DNA of 64,000 nt, taken from the NCBI GenBank assembly GCA_000729835.1, contig JFHB01000008.1:248001-312000 (forward strand), read 5' to 3'. The position numbers and the translations under genes are program-made. The DNA comes from Atkinsonella hypoxylon (Eukaryota; Ascomycota; Sordariomycetes; Hypocreales; Clavicipitaceae). This document shows positions 21,739-32,786 of this stretch, one piece after another. The notes below the pieces were generated by a model that did not search any database, was not told the origin of the DNA, and saw nothing but the letters and a program-made list of their open reading frames with translations. Positions within the stretch are counted from its first letter, which is position 1, and each line of letters starts with the position of its first letter.

Positions 21739-23865
21739 ATGTCAAGGCTACTGTGTAGGTACCACGTGGCAATCATTGGAGCACTAGTGTTCTCAGTGTC
21801 TTCAACCTTAAACCGCAGAGCTAACACATAGTACTCTAGCATCGGCGCTCTCTTTGCGTCGGGACCCTCGAATGCTAAAACTTCCACCCTACCTCTCGCT
21901 TCTATGCATTCTTGTTGGTGTAGTTTGGCTGGTTCTCCTACCGCTTGATCACTACTCACGAAAAACGTACATCTCCGAAAACGCCTTACTACCGGGTCAA
22001 GTTCACACGTATTTTGGTGGGAGTGAGCACAATGTTCTCCGAGCGTACAGACGAGAACTGGACGCAATCATCGATAAAAATAACAACCAGTGAGTTGAGT
22101 CTTGAAATGCAATCCAAAAAATCCGGGGATGGCTTGTAGCTTACTGATATAGAATCAACAATCATCTTGAGAGCGTACTTGGTGCAGTTGGAATCAAAAT
22201 TGGTAGACAAAACTACACATATCATTCGGCTGGTGAGACGTATGAGGGCGAAAACCTGTACGGCATATTGCAAGCTCCACGTGGAGACGCCACAGAAGCG
22301 ATAGTGTTAGTGGCAGCTTGGCATAGTATCGAAGGACATGTAAACCGAAATGGTGTCGCACTGGCTCTGACACTTGTACGATATTTCAAACGTAGGTTAT
22401 GACTCTGACAACTGAAACAGGAACTTATGCAATTTCAGCTTCGGAGTTATTGACAGATCGGTTAGGGTGGTCTTTGTGGTCCAAGGACATCATAATTCTA
22501 ATTCCGCCAAACAGCCGCACCGGCACCCAAGCTTGGGTGGACGCATATCACGATGCTCATGATACTCGCAATATCGCCTCTTTACCTCTTAAATCTGGGG
22601 CTTTGCAAGGTGCAGTTGCCATTGACTATCCGTCGAATCAGCGCTTCGATGGAATTCACATTGTTTATGATGGGACCAATGGACAGCTACCCAACCTAGA
22701 TCTCATTAACTCGGTTGTAAACGTAGCTGGTGGTCAGATGGGCATGCGTACGGCCATTCAAGGCATGCATGACCACGACGATTCATATCAAGCCCGATTG
22801 AAAACTATCATACGTGGCATGCTGAAGCAAGGACTGGGTATTGGGACTGGTCCACACAGTAGTTTCATACCATATCACGTCGACGCCATTACCCTTCAGC
22901 CATACGGTGAAGGTTGGCATGATGAAATGGCGATGGGCCGTGTCATTGAGGGAACGTTCAGGAGTCTCAACAATTTGCTGGAGCATCTGCACCAAAGCTT
23001 TTTTTTCTATCTACTGATGCAGAGAGATCGCTTCGTCAGCATAGGTACCTATCTTCCAAGCGCAATGCTGCTAGCGGCTAACTTCACTATCATGGCTATC
23101 TCTTTATGGGTCAAGAGCGGGCAGTTAGCACCTTCGGCATCATCACCGAAATTAGGGTTGTCTCGACAGGTAAATAAGGCTAAATCCGACCCAAGAGAGG
23201 GTGAAAGTATGTCATTGAAAGCTCCATTGGGAGAACGGAATCTCTTCCTTCCTCTAGGGATCGTGGTAGGGTGTCACGCTGCGTCAATCGTGCCGCTATT
23301 TGTTTTCAATGGGTTGAATGCATCTGTTAGTGAGACCCTTCCCCCTCATTGGCTTGAACAAAAAGGGTGCTTTCGTCATCCAGTACTTCGCTGACCGTCT
23401 GATCTGCAGCTGCTTTCGAACGCTTTCGCTATCTTTTGCCTTGGCTCGGTAATTGCACCGCCTCTCGTAGCTAACCTCCTCTCAAAACTTTTCAGAACAA
23501 GTATACAGCATTTTCAGTTGACAAAATCCTTTTCTCTGTTGGTTCTCGGGATGGCATTGGCTACATTAGCTACCTTGAATTTCTCTCTGGCTTTCCTGGT
23601 AGGGCTACTGGCGAGCCCATTGACATTTATGCAGCCTTGCAAAAACGACTATTCCAAATTCTTTTCGGCAATTGTACTCATCGGAATTGCGCCTCCCGTC
23701 GTTCTTTACGTATCAGCTGGGCTGTCAGGATTACCAATCTCGGGGCTGTTACAAGAAGCGAGTTTTGGGTGGAATGTTTGGGCGATGTATACCCCTATCG
23801 TTACCTGGTGCATATGGTGGCCGGCCTGGCTTGCCGCCATGATCAATATTTTTGCTCTAAAGTAG
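21739..23865 (+). CDS. GAA1: GPI transamidase component Gaa1
   Basis: Five exons, 21739-21754, 21840-22089, 22153-22391, 22466-23325 and 23410-23865, give 606 aa. Gaa1 is a polytopic ER membrane subunit of the complex that attaches GPI anchors to proteins. The start was fixed by a 16-nt first exon. The long second-exon frame has an upstream stop and no ATG before LRRDPRMLKLPPY, while joining the ATG at 21739 gives MSRLLSSALSLRRDPRMLKL. A hydrophobic segment (LSLLCILVGVVWLVLLPL) and the lumenal domain follow (AWHSIEGHVNRNGVA, RWSLWSKDIIILIPPNSRTG, GMHDHDDSYQ). Multiple membrane segments run to the C-terminus (IWWPAWLAAMINIFALK). The acceptor at 22465 was chosen because it restores FKRWSLWSKD. 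Confidence 0.93.
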
Positions 23866-24110
23866 CTTTGTTCCAGAATTTGAATTTATGATACGATACA
23901 CATAAGAGGCGGAAACGCTCGCCATTGAATTGCTGTAATAATACAGATGAATCTTGTAGATACTACTGAGCACTTATGTGTCGTGTCATCGCCCTTGAGA
24001 GCAGTCTATGAACTTTCAAGTCACTGCATAAACCCATGTGTGGGGCGAGCCCGCGATGGGAGTACCACTTTACCTTAAACGGCAAGTTGAGTTCACCAAT
24101 GATTATTACC

Positions 24111-25374
24111 TTACGCTGCCCACACGTCTTTACCCGCAGATTCAATCCAATTGCCGAGTTGATTTACATTAGAATCCCATTCAAGCAGACGCTGACGCAT
24201 GTTGCCGATTTGCTTCATGTCTAGCACCTTGGGTTGTACCCAAGTAACATGAGCGACTTGATCAACTTGATCAATAGTGCCCCTAATCAAGCCCAGGCTC
24301 AATGCCTTCATAAAAAGATGTTCGATCTCATCCTGATGAACCTTTGTTTCTTGTGCGATGGTTGCGAAAGTCATAGCTCGATCATGCGGAGGCCGTCGAA
24401 AAACTGCTTCTGTAAGAGCAGCGAGATATATCTTTTGTCGTAAATGTGTCGAGTTCTCGTTCAATAGTTTGTTTGATGAAATATTATCTGACAACACGTC
24501 GTATGCGGCAAGGTCGCCACGGTTGTACGCAAACAACAATTCTCGCAGCCAAGCGTCGTCGTCACTTCGAGCAAGAGCATCAAGAATAGGATGAAGCAAG
24601 AGTTCTCCAAAGTTGTAAATACTGTTAGAGACCAAAGCAGCCACGCTGAGGTAGTAAGCTCGCTTGTGGCGCTCTTCATCTGATAGCGAGGATAAATCGA
24701 TACAGGCAAGGTAAAGAAGCGAGGTTCGGTAATAGTTTGCGAAGTCCATTTTTCTCTGTCGAACTTAGTGTGAGGCGCAAGGTCCTTGGTAGAATGGCAT
24801 ACCTGGTAATAGCTGGCATTGGCATCATAAAAAGCAGCGTGGACAACTGTTTCGACAGAGTCGAATGAATCAAGAATTTTTTCAGCAATGTCGAGGTCCC
24901 GTCGAGCATCTTCGAGAATATTGAGGCTCAATTTAACGCGAGCCACAGCAACAGATGCAAAAACAAAAGCGTCTTGGGAATTATCGTTATCGACCTTCTT
25001 TACCACAGAGGATAAGAAAGACAGCCGTTCGTGATCATCTATTTAATGATTACAAACACAGTTCTGTAAGCTTTAGAAAATGTAAAGAATATATAAGTCC
25101 TACCTTTACATTGCGTCGCCGCTTTCAGAGCGAGGTCGACAAGTTTGAGTTGGTTGATCTTGTCTGCAAACTTCAAGACAAAAACCTTGTAGAATGGTAA
25201 ACGCTGTGGTGCGCTCTTAGGATTATCAAAAAATTGAACGAGGGAATCCGTGAGTTGGTGCCAAAGCTTTCGTTCCCAGAATGTTTCGAATTCTAGAATA
25301 AAAGGCTGCAGTTCCTCAGCCGCTTTCTCTCGTTGCTCTGCGAGGAAATCGGGAATCGTTTCAGACGACATCAT
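24111..25374 (-). CDS. RPN9: 26S proteasome regulatory subunit Rpn9
   Basis: Three exons on the minus strand, 25374-25104, 25038-24803 and 24755-24111, give 383 aa, normal for Rpn9 (human PSMD13), a PCI-domain subunit of the 19S lid. The sequence is helical throughout, with YYRTSLLYLACIDL, an internal NFGELLLHPIL..LLFAYNRGDL and the PCI winged-helix part (TFATIAQETKVHQDEIEHLF, LGLIRGTIDQVDQVAHVTWV, VLDMKQIGNM). Splices at G/AT and CAG/AGA keep the frame. The first codon is doubled (MMSSET), so the start could be 25371. It is divergent from the complex I gene on the right and converges on GAA1 with about 245 bp between stops. Confidence 0.96.
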
Positions 25375-26246
25375 GTGATGCAGAAAACGCTGATGTCCTG
25401 CGCAACAGGTCGATTAAGTTTTTACGAGTGACAGTGATCTAAAGCCTCCGGATGATCGAGCCGATTCAATTGACGGCGCCGTGGCTGTAGATGTTTGAAC
25501 AAGGCGCTGGTGATGTAGTGAAAGGAGTATTGTCTTCATGACCCGTCAGGACCTGACCTCACCACGGTGTGGGTCTTTGTACCGTCGTGCTATAGGTCCT
25601 GTTAAGCCAATCATAGTATATATTCGTTGTACGCGTGTACTAAGCGTGCTGTAACGGATTATTTGATAACGAAAATTATTTAAAAACTCTTTCACTTTCT
25701 TTTTTTTTTTTTCTCTTTTCTGTTCAATTTTTTTTTTCTAGTCATGCGAGTGAATTTATCCGTATTTGTCACGATTATAGGTGTGCTGATAAGTCTGAGC
25801 TCCACGAGGGCAATCAGAAGAGCAGCTTCACGCCGCTGAGATTCATAGCTTAGTCAGTTCACCCCAGCTCACCTCAGCTCACCTAAGGTCCTGATGGTCG
25901 GGTCACCCCATCCATTTAAGGCTTTGACCTTAACTGCACGAAACAGTACAATTCTGTTATTGTGAACTTTACATCACTTTAAAAGCACACAGTATCTCAT
26001 GTTATTCCATTGCCAGCCAGCCAATCCGTGACCTGGCTGTTGCCTTCGCGCAGTCAAAGAGTTGTTCGCTCCGCCAGAACCGCCCAGCGGAGTTTACACC
26101 AAGTCACGGACACGTGATTATCACATGATCTCTGAGCCACTTTCCCAAGTCTAGCTTCCTTGGGTCTGACCAAAAGCATATGAATGTCAATCATCTGAAG
26201 AGCTGCCATTTGCGACCTTCCAGCTTATTGATAGTACTAATCGACC
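25375..26246. other. Divergent intergenic region, RPN9 / complex I 40-kDa
   Basis: It contains a T-rich tract at about 25699-25738 and two adjacent copies of CAGCTCACCT (25865-25874, 25875-25884). No gene is seen. Confidence 0.55.
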
Positions 26247-27790
26247 ATGCCTCTCTCTGCTGTGCGGCCAGCATGCCGAGTCTTACACAATGCCACAGGT
26301 AGACGATGGCTTTCGGATGTTTCCATCACTCGAACCGGTAAACCGATTGTTCGAGTTGAAGGCGGACGGTAAGTAAGCGCTTGTTCGAGTGGCCAGATTC
26401 ACATCGACTGATGCAATTGCCTACATTAGATCAGCTCTCGGAGGTAGTCATTGTCAGGCGCTCTCCAGCAATCAACGCTGACAATCTTGGCAGGTCACAC
26501 AGCGACAGTTTTTGGCGCAACCGGCCAGCTCGGCCGGTACATAGTCAATCGGCTAGGTCAATTTACCACATCCCTGTACTGTTCCGTCAAATACTGATTT
26601 CATTGCAGCCCGTCAGGGATGCACTGTCGTTGTTCCATTTCGAGAAGAAATGGCAAAGCGACATTTGAAAGTCACTGGTGATCTCGGCCGTGTTGTGTTT
26701 GTGGTACGTGGGCAACCATGCGTATAATCCCAAGTATCCATCGCTAATCTGACTTAGGAATATGACCTTCGCAATACGCTCTCCATCGAAGCCAGCGTAA
26801 GACACTCAGACGTTGTCTACAACCTAATCGGCCGTGATTACCCAACCAAGTATGATACTGCAAATTAACACTGATTGACAGGACCACTAATTATCGTTAG
26901 AAACTTCTCACTTGAGGACGTTCACATCGAAGGAACTGAACGAATTGTCGAAGCGGTCGCGAAATACGATGTAGACCGATACATCCATGTTTCATCTCAT
27001 AGCGCAAACCCACAGTCTGCGTCCGAATTCTATGCCACCAAGGTTTGTGCATTTTTTAAATCTGTTCGTTTAGTATCCTAACACCTTCCAAGGGACTAGG
27101 TGAAATAATAGCAAGGAATATTTTCCCAGAGACCACTCTTGTTAGACCGGCGCCGATGTTCGGGTTCGAAGACAATTTATTACTTAAACTCGCTTCTGTT
27201 CTCAATCTGTTCACCGCGAACAATATGCAGGAAAAGTTCTGGCCTGTCCATGTAAGCGAATGCCTCATTCGACTTTCTATGTGCCACTAATCAGACGACC
27301 AGTCGATCGACGTTGGCGCGGCTTTAGAGAAGATGTTGTATGACGAGTCGACCGTTGGTGAGACGTTTGAGTTGTATGGCCCCCGCGAATATAGTCTACA
27401 TCAGGTTGCCGCTATGGTTGATAAGGAAATTTACAACAAGAGGCGACACATCAATGTACCCAAAGCCATTCTCAAGCCCATTGCTGGCGTCTTGAACAAG
27501 GCTCTTTGGTGGCATACCATTTCAGCTGATGAGGTAGAACGTGAGTTCATGGATCAGGTCATTGACCCTGCAGCCAAAACGTTCAAGGATATCGGTATCG
27601 AACCAGGTGACATTGCGAATTTCACCTACCACTATCTGGTATTGCAGTCTGCCCATCCACATCATGCCATCCCCTCTAACACTATTTCTAGCAAGGGTTC
27701 CGAAGTCAGAATTACTACGACTTGCCCCCAGCAACGGAAAAGGAGAAACGAGAGGACAAGAAGTACATACACGTGTTGGATGAATTGTAA
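26247..27790 (+). CDS. NUO40: NADH:ubiquinone oxidoreductase 40-kDa subunit (NDUFA9-like)
   Basis: Nine exons, 26247-26368, 26430-26443, 26494-26556, 26609-26703, 26758-26849, 26901-27042, 27093-27251, 27303-27638 and 27692-27790, give 373 aa. This is an accessory complex I subunit of the atypical short-chain dehydrogenase family that binds NADPH structurally. A mitochondrial-type head (MPLSAVRPACRVLHNATGRR) precedes the nucleotide-binding motif TVFGATGQLGRYIV. VVPFREEMAKRHLKVTGDLG, VYNLIGRDYPTKNFS and RPAPMFGFEDNL are family blocks. Exon 2 is a 14-nt micro-exon (coding SALG between split codons), needed to join VEGGR to GHTATVFG in frame. The last intron joins HYL to QGFRSQNYYDLPP. It is the most finely split gene in the window. 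Confidence 0.95.
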
Positions 27791-28396
27791 GCAGTCATGC
27801 GGGTACTAGACACTTTGTAAGATCTCGGCCAGATCAAGCACCAAAATCACTTCATGTGAGATTTTGTTGAACGCTGTGCAATAATTGCAGTGGGAATGAT
27901 AAGCAATCATGTATATAATAACACAGCTCATCGCGCGAAATGTTTCGCATCCTTTGGAGTGGTGAATTAATTTGTCTACTTTGATGCAATCTACAAAGTG
28001 AGAATCAAACGATGGTAGCAATGAGGGCTTGCCCATGTACCAGATGAATTTTGAGGAAGCTTGCTTGTTGCGCAGGAATTGAATATTATCCCAGCGGTGG
28101 AAGGCGGAAAATGTGGACCAGTCCACATTTCCATGTTTGCACGAAAGTCGAGCACGAGCTAATATTACGACACAACTACTGTCATTTTAGACGCTTGAAA
28201 CGTGAGTGTCAGTTCTTTATAACCACGATACAGATCATTCCCGAGCATTTCTTGAGGACTCTTTGAACCAGGACTCATCGAAAAGCTGAAACATATACTA
28301 TAACGCTTTGCAGACCATTAGGAAGAACGTGCCAGTTATCCAGAAGCTCTATTTACCTTCAAGAAAAAGTGTGCTTGCACCATATTTCGAGCACAG
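27791..28396. other. Intergenic region upstream of EFM5
   Basis: It lies between two same-strand genes. Only short frames are present, none conserved by eye. Nothing else is noted. Confidence 0.45.
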
Positions 28397-29646
28397 ATGG
28401 CTATCGATGACGAGCCATTGTGAGTTACTCAAAACCGTGTTAGACATGCTGGCACTTCAGAACTAACCAAGATGATGTCACATACCAGAGTCCTTTCGGC
28501 CAGTACGCTTGTGGCCCTGGCTGAATTCAATGCCGAGCGAGATGCGCATCAATCCAAGTTCGACGAGTTGAAAGCCCATGCTGAACAGGATGCCCAGCTG
28601 TCAATGGAAGCCTTCGCAGAAGATTGGAACGAATCGCAATTTTGGGTACGCGTTAATTGTGACGACACGTCCTTCCCTGTCGCATATTTCATTAGCTGTT
28701 CATCTTCAGCACTTTGCCTATCGCAAACACCGTCTACTACCGTAGCTGCTGACACTTTATTACAACGCTGTAGTACTCTGAGGAGACTGCCGGGCTGCTG
28801 GCTGATCAGCTGCTGAGGGATACTACCTCTGACACAAGTATTGGTGTGCTTTCGGCGCCAAGTGTCTTCGTGACGCTTCGAAATAAATTGGTGAGTACTT
28901 TCTGATAGTCGATGCTGTGCAAGACAGGTCTCCTGAACAGAGACGGCTTACAAGCAGCCTCAATCGCCGCTATACATGTGGCCATGGGGGTTAGAAGATA
29001 ACAGAGAGGTGTACCGCTAGAGAAAAGGCCAAGGATTGTGCTCTTAGAGCACGATACTCGGTTTAGCATCTTCCCGGAGTTTGTCTACTACGACTTCCAG
29101 CAACCTCTCAAGCTTCCAAGTGAGAATCCCCTTTGGTATTGCCACAATTACGATAGTGTCATTGTCTTCACATTCTGTCGTTCTTCTTTCCATGGTATCC
29201 GGTGTTTTGGCTTCTAGTGTCTTTTTCAGCTAATGCATTATATTATCTAGGTCATATGAAAGGGAGCTTGGATAATATTATCTGCGACCCACCGTTTCTT
29301 AGTGAGGATTGTCAGACTAAAGGTATGTTTTGTAATTCAAACTCTTCCTACTTATTTTTGATGTTCCTATAATCCGTGAAGTGTTCTTTGAATATCTGAC
29401 ACCGGGCTCATTACCTGCATAGCTGCACTTACAGCGCGTTGGCTTTTGAAGGCTGGCGGTGACACGCTCCCCTCACCTCGGGTCATCATTTGTACTGGAG
29501 AGCGGATGGAACAGTTAGTAACAAAATTGTACCGTTCTTTCAACGTACGCACTACAAACTACGAGCCAACACATACTAGAGGTCTCAGCAACGAGTTTTT
29601 CTGCTATGCGAATTTTGAGAGCTCAACATGGACGTGGAGGGCCTAG
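28397..29646 (+). CDS. EFM5: eEF1A lysine N-methyltransferase Efm5 (N6AMT2-like)
   Basis: Six exons, 28397-28419, 28489-28645, 28774-28890, 29005-29119, 29251-29322 and 29423-29646, give 235 aa. Efm5 (human EEF1AKMT1, formerly N6AMT2) methylates a lysine of translation elongation factor 1A using S-adenosylmethionine. The first exon codes only MAIDDEP plus two bases and splices to LVLSASTLVALAEF, the family start. FVYYDFQQPLKLP and the catalytic-site motif CDPPFLSEDCQTK (DPPF at 150-153) follow. The C-terminal block includes VIICTGERMEQL, TNYEPTHTRGLSNEFFCYAN and the terminal FESSTWTWRA. The DPPF motif once led to DNA-methylase labels; the protein-lysine role is family knowledge. Confidence 0.93.
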
Positions 29647-29905
29647 CATCATCTTGCTACAATGTAACGCGAACCAATTTGGCATTGGTTCAGGGATGAG
29701 CTCATGCCGCGGACAGTCAATGATCAAATGAAGATCTCACAGCACATGACTTGTTAGCATTGGGCTTGTCTCAGCGACACCATTATGCTATAGGTCTAAT
29801 CCCCAGATGCTACATTGACACAATGCGTTGGGATCGTATGATACAGTTTGAGCGGAATATGCAGTAACAATAGCGCATCACTAGTGCAGAGAAATAGCAG
29901 GCATC

Positions 29906-31755
29906 CTAAGCTAAAGAGCGAATTATATAAAATAACAGGTAGGCCTGTGCACCCAAGACTTCCGAGATTGTGGCTAGTTCTACCTTGTGATCATTAAACT
30001 TGAACCACTAATTAATTTGACCATGTCAGTTCACAAGTGGTTTCAATGCGGGCACATAAACCAGGAGTTGGGCTTACCTGATCCCCGACACGACAATATG
30101 ACACGTAATGTCCGGTCTCTATTTCTCCAACATGGACAATGACGCTCAGCAGGTCATAAGTGCAAGACCGTTCTAGCTCCAGACTCTCCCGATTATCTCG
30201 ACTGCGAATCCTGTTGGTGAACGGAAGCATATTTAACTGCAAAGGAAACTGAACCGCATGATCAATTTTCGACGCGGCTCGATCATGCCTTCCTTGTTTG
30301 TATTCAAATCGCTGCAGCACAAACACTTAGCCTTAGACGCTGTACATGGCGCTTGTAAACGCAAGCTTACCTTGAGTTGGATAGACAGAACGTTCGGCAA
30401 ACGTTTAATACTCGTGTATCGTTTGGCTTGCTGTGTCGAAGAGCAGTTGTGGCAACGATACTCGCATTTGTCAAATTTGACATATTCCTCATCCAAACAG
30501 TCATTTAATGTCAGAGTTGGGGCCTTCTGACCCGTTTTCTTAGCTCTCCTCTGCATTAAGGTATCCAGACCAAGATTAAGATCGAGAAAGGACTGCACTG
30601 CATTTGTAGTGCCCTTGCAATTCTGACAAGTTGTCGTCGTTTGCATTTTTCCATAGAACGTCTGGTGAACGATACAATTGCAACTGTGCTCGGAACCTAT
30701 TTCTGGTTTTTTCCCATCCCCATTACGCTCATGTAGTTCTTCGGCCAAGAATTGGAAGAATTCATGGGCGTCTTGTTCCTTTGTAGTAACGAGGTTTTCA
30801 AACGCTTTCTTCTCGGATATCCAGAATCCGGATAGGATGTTTGCAGCAGTATAACCATTGGTATTTTCAAGAGCATAAAAATCTTGAAACATGTCATCCA
30901 TGGCACAGCTAAGACAGTGAGACACTGTGCAATCATTACTTTGATGTCCGTCACTGAGATAGAAATTACGCAAAAGCGGATTGTGCAGAAAGCTCTGAAG
31001 GACAACGTTCTGATAGCAAGTTGCGCCCGCGTTGTATATGCCCCGCAAGCCATTCGCGCGACAAGATGCGGTTGTTGTATTAGAACTTATGTAGCGCGGG
31101 TCATCTTTGATCGAGTCCGTGAATAGCTCGTCGTGCTTGCGTTTGCGACCTTCCCGCAAAGAATTATGTTAAAAACCGCTACCTATACGCTGGCAAGACT
31201 GCCTTGACTCAACACTTACCAGAAAACGAGCCGGTGCCTATCTTGCGAACTCGCAGCTCCTCCAATGTTGGATCCCATACCAAATCATCACATATCTGGC
31301 AATACAGGGATCCATTCCGAGAATCGACATCTAGCGAGATCAGTTTCTAGTCCAATGACTCCTCTTCCAGATTGACATACAAAACCTGTGTGATTTCTTG
31401 GTTCCATGCTTCAAACGGTCTTCTTCAGTAACTGTGGTGGGACACTGCAAGCAGAGGTAATTGGATGTCAAAGATGTAATCGGCCGTCCCTCCGGATCCG
31501 TCGAAGTCTGTGGCACGATCGGCGTTGAATCAAAGATGCCCCTTAAAATCATTTTGTAGTGTGCAATGGAGCTATTCATAACCTCCTGTCCCTGAGATAA
31601 CAGCAACTGAACATGTTCTTATCACTCGTGTTAGTATTTATAAATTTGCTCAATGTCTTGACTTCCATACCGCAGCCAAACATCGGAATCCCCGGCGTAG
31701 GCGACTTGATCTTTGCATTCTTGGGAGATGCAGGCGTCGTCGGCCGGGTAGACAT
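29906..31755 (-). CDS. UBP8: SAGA-type ubiquitin carboxyl-terminal hydrolase Ubp8
   Basis: Six exons on the minus strand, 31755-31671, 31617-31381, 31330-31220, 31149-30371, 30311-30078 and 30007-29906, give 515 aa. Ubp8 is the deubiquitinase of the SAGA coactivator and removes ubiquitin from histone H2B. The N-terminal zf-UBP domain has GCEHVQLL, YLCLQCPTTVTEEDRLKHG, HRFYVDSRNGSLYCQICDD and DLVWDPTLEEL. The catalytic Cys box is NAGATCYQNVVLQ (C189), and the His box is GHYVSY (H472) followed by WFKFND (N487, D488). A zinc-binding insertion (CQNC, CHNC) is present. The GTG codon nine bases before the chosen ATG was not used. The splice joins GC/E-HVQ and RF/Y-VDS restore family sequence. Confidence 0.95.
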
Positions 31756-32786
31756 TGCGAACACTCAGTTCAATCAAATGGGATAAAATCCCAGTTGCGT
31801 GTTTCCTGTATTTCTAAGTCCAGCTAATACTCCAGGCAGACAGATCGCCTGGCATAAACAACTTGTACTTCGTAACTGGCCGATCTGGAAGAATTTCGAT
31901 CTCGGAACCAACAGATGGGGAGATTTCGACGTGATACTAAGAGAATAAGAGAAGTCGAGAACGTGGAGGAACTAGATTAGACCGCCATCAAAAGCGAACT
32001 CGTCGTGTACTATACTATAATTTCGCCCGAGGTATTGAAAGACGTGGTTCAGGGATGCATGAAGAGCCCTGTATATGCTCAAGTGCGCAAATATTTTCAT
32101 CAGTAATCACGTAACGCAAACATAGAAGTCTTTGTAGGCTAAAGTTACTGTGGAGTGAGAGGCAACTCATTTGCTTGCGTCCTGGATCGGCGACATCTTT
32201 CAGCTATAGTAAGAGGCGACTCGTTATGATGCGACGAAGGAGCTAGAGATTCACAATCGATAGCTGTGTCTTGGATAAGATAACCCAGTATCATTCGTCA
32301 AATGCTAAGCCACTAGTTCGGCGATAGTGACCAGGCTCTTCGAGTTCTTTATTCTTTCTTTCCAGCAAAGGCAAAAAGAGCGGAAATGTAAGGTGATGGA
32401 CGACCTCAATCTCAGGTTATGACCGTAAATAGCCTTGTTGTTTTAGATACGACCTGACATTGCGGTGGGGAAATGACCATCAATACAGTTAAAGCCTACT
32501 TTGTACTTCACGCTCCTGAATCCAGAACAAAGTCGTTTTACATAGTTACATAACAATTCATGCAGGACAAAGAATTGGACTTTAAAAGCTAAGATAATCT
32601 TTCAATGCGTGGCAAGATAATAGTCGGCACGGAGCACCTGCAAGCAACGTTATATCTAAGGTCACGTGTTGACGTGACGTTAAACGCGTCGAGAACACGT
32701 CCACATTATTAATGCTCAACCCGCTCACTAAAATTCAATTTGTGTATCGCATATAGCCGTGGAGGACGAATCACTACCACATCAAA
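31756..32786. other. Divergent intergenic region, UBP8 / RAD54
   Basis: A 42-codon frame beginning at 32100 on the minus strand is open but unrecognised. An ACGCGT site lies close to RAD54 and is listed separately. No other feature is seen. Confidence 0.5.
32684..32689. promoter_or_regulatory. Candidate MCB (MluI cell-cycle box) upstream of RAD54
   Basis: ACGCGT lies 97 bp before the RAD54 start codon. MBF binds this core in yeasts and drives G1/S genes, including DNA repair genes. A single copy is only suggestive. Confidence 0.35.

Noticed and set aside
31972..32100. 42-codon ATG frame on the minus strand, possibly followed by a second exon ending about 31820
   Set aside because: No family resemblance, no donor that joins the two parts in a preferred frame, and it lies in the UBP8 5' flank. 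It is too weak to call a gene.
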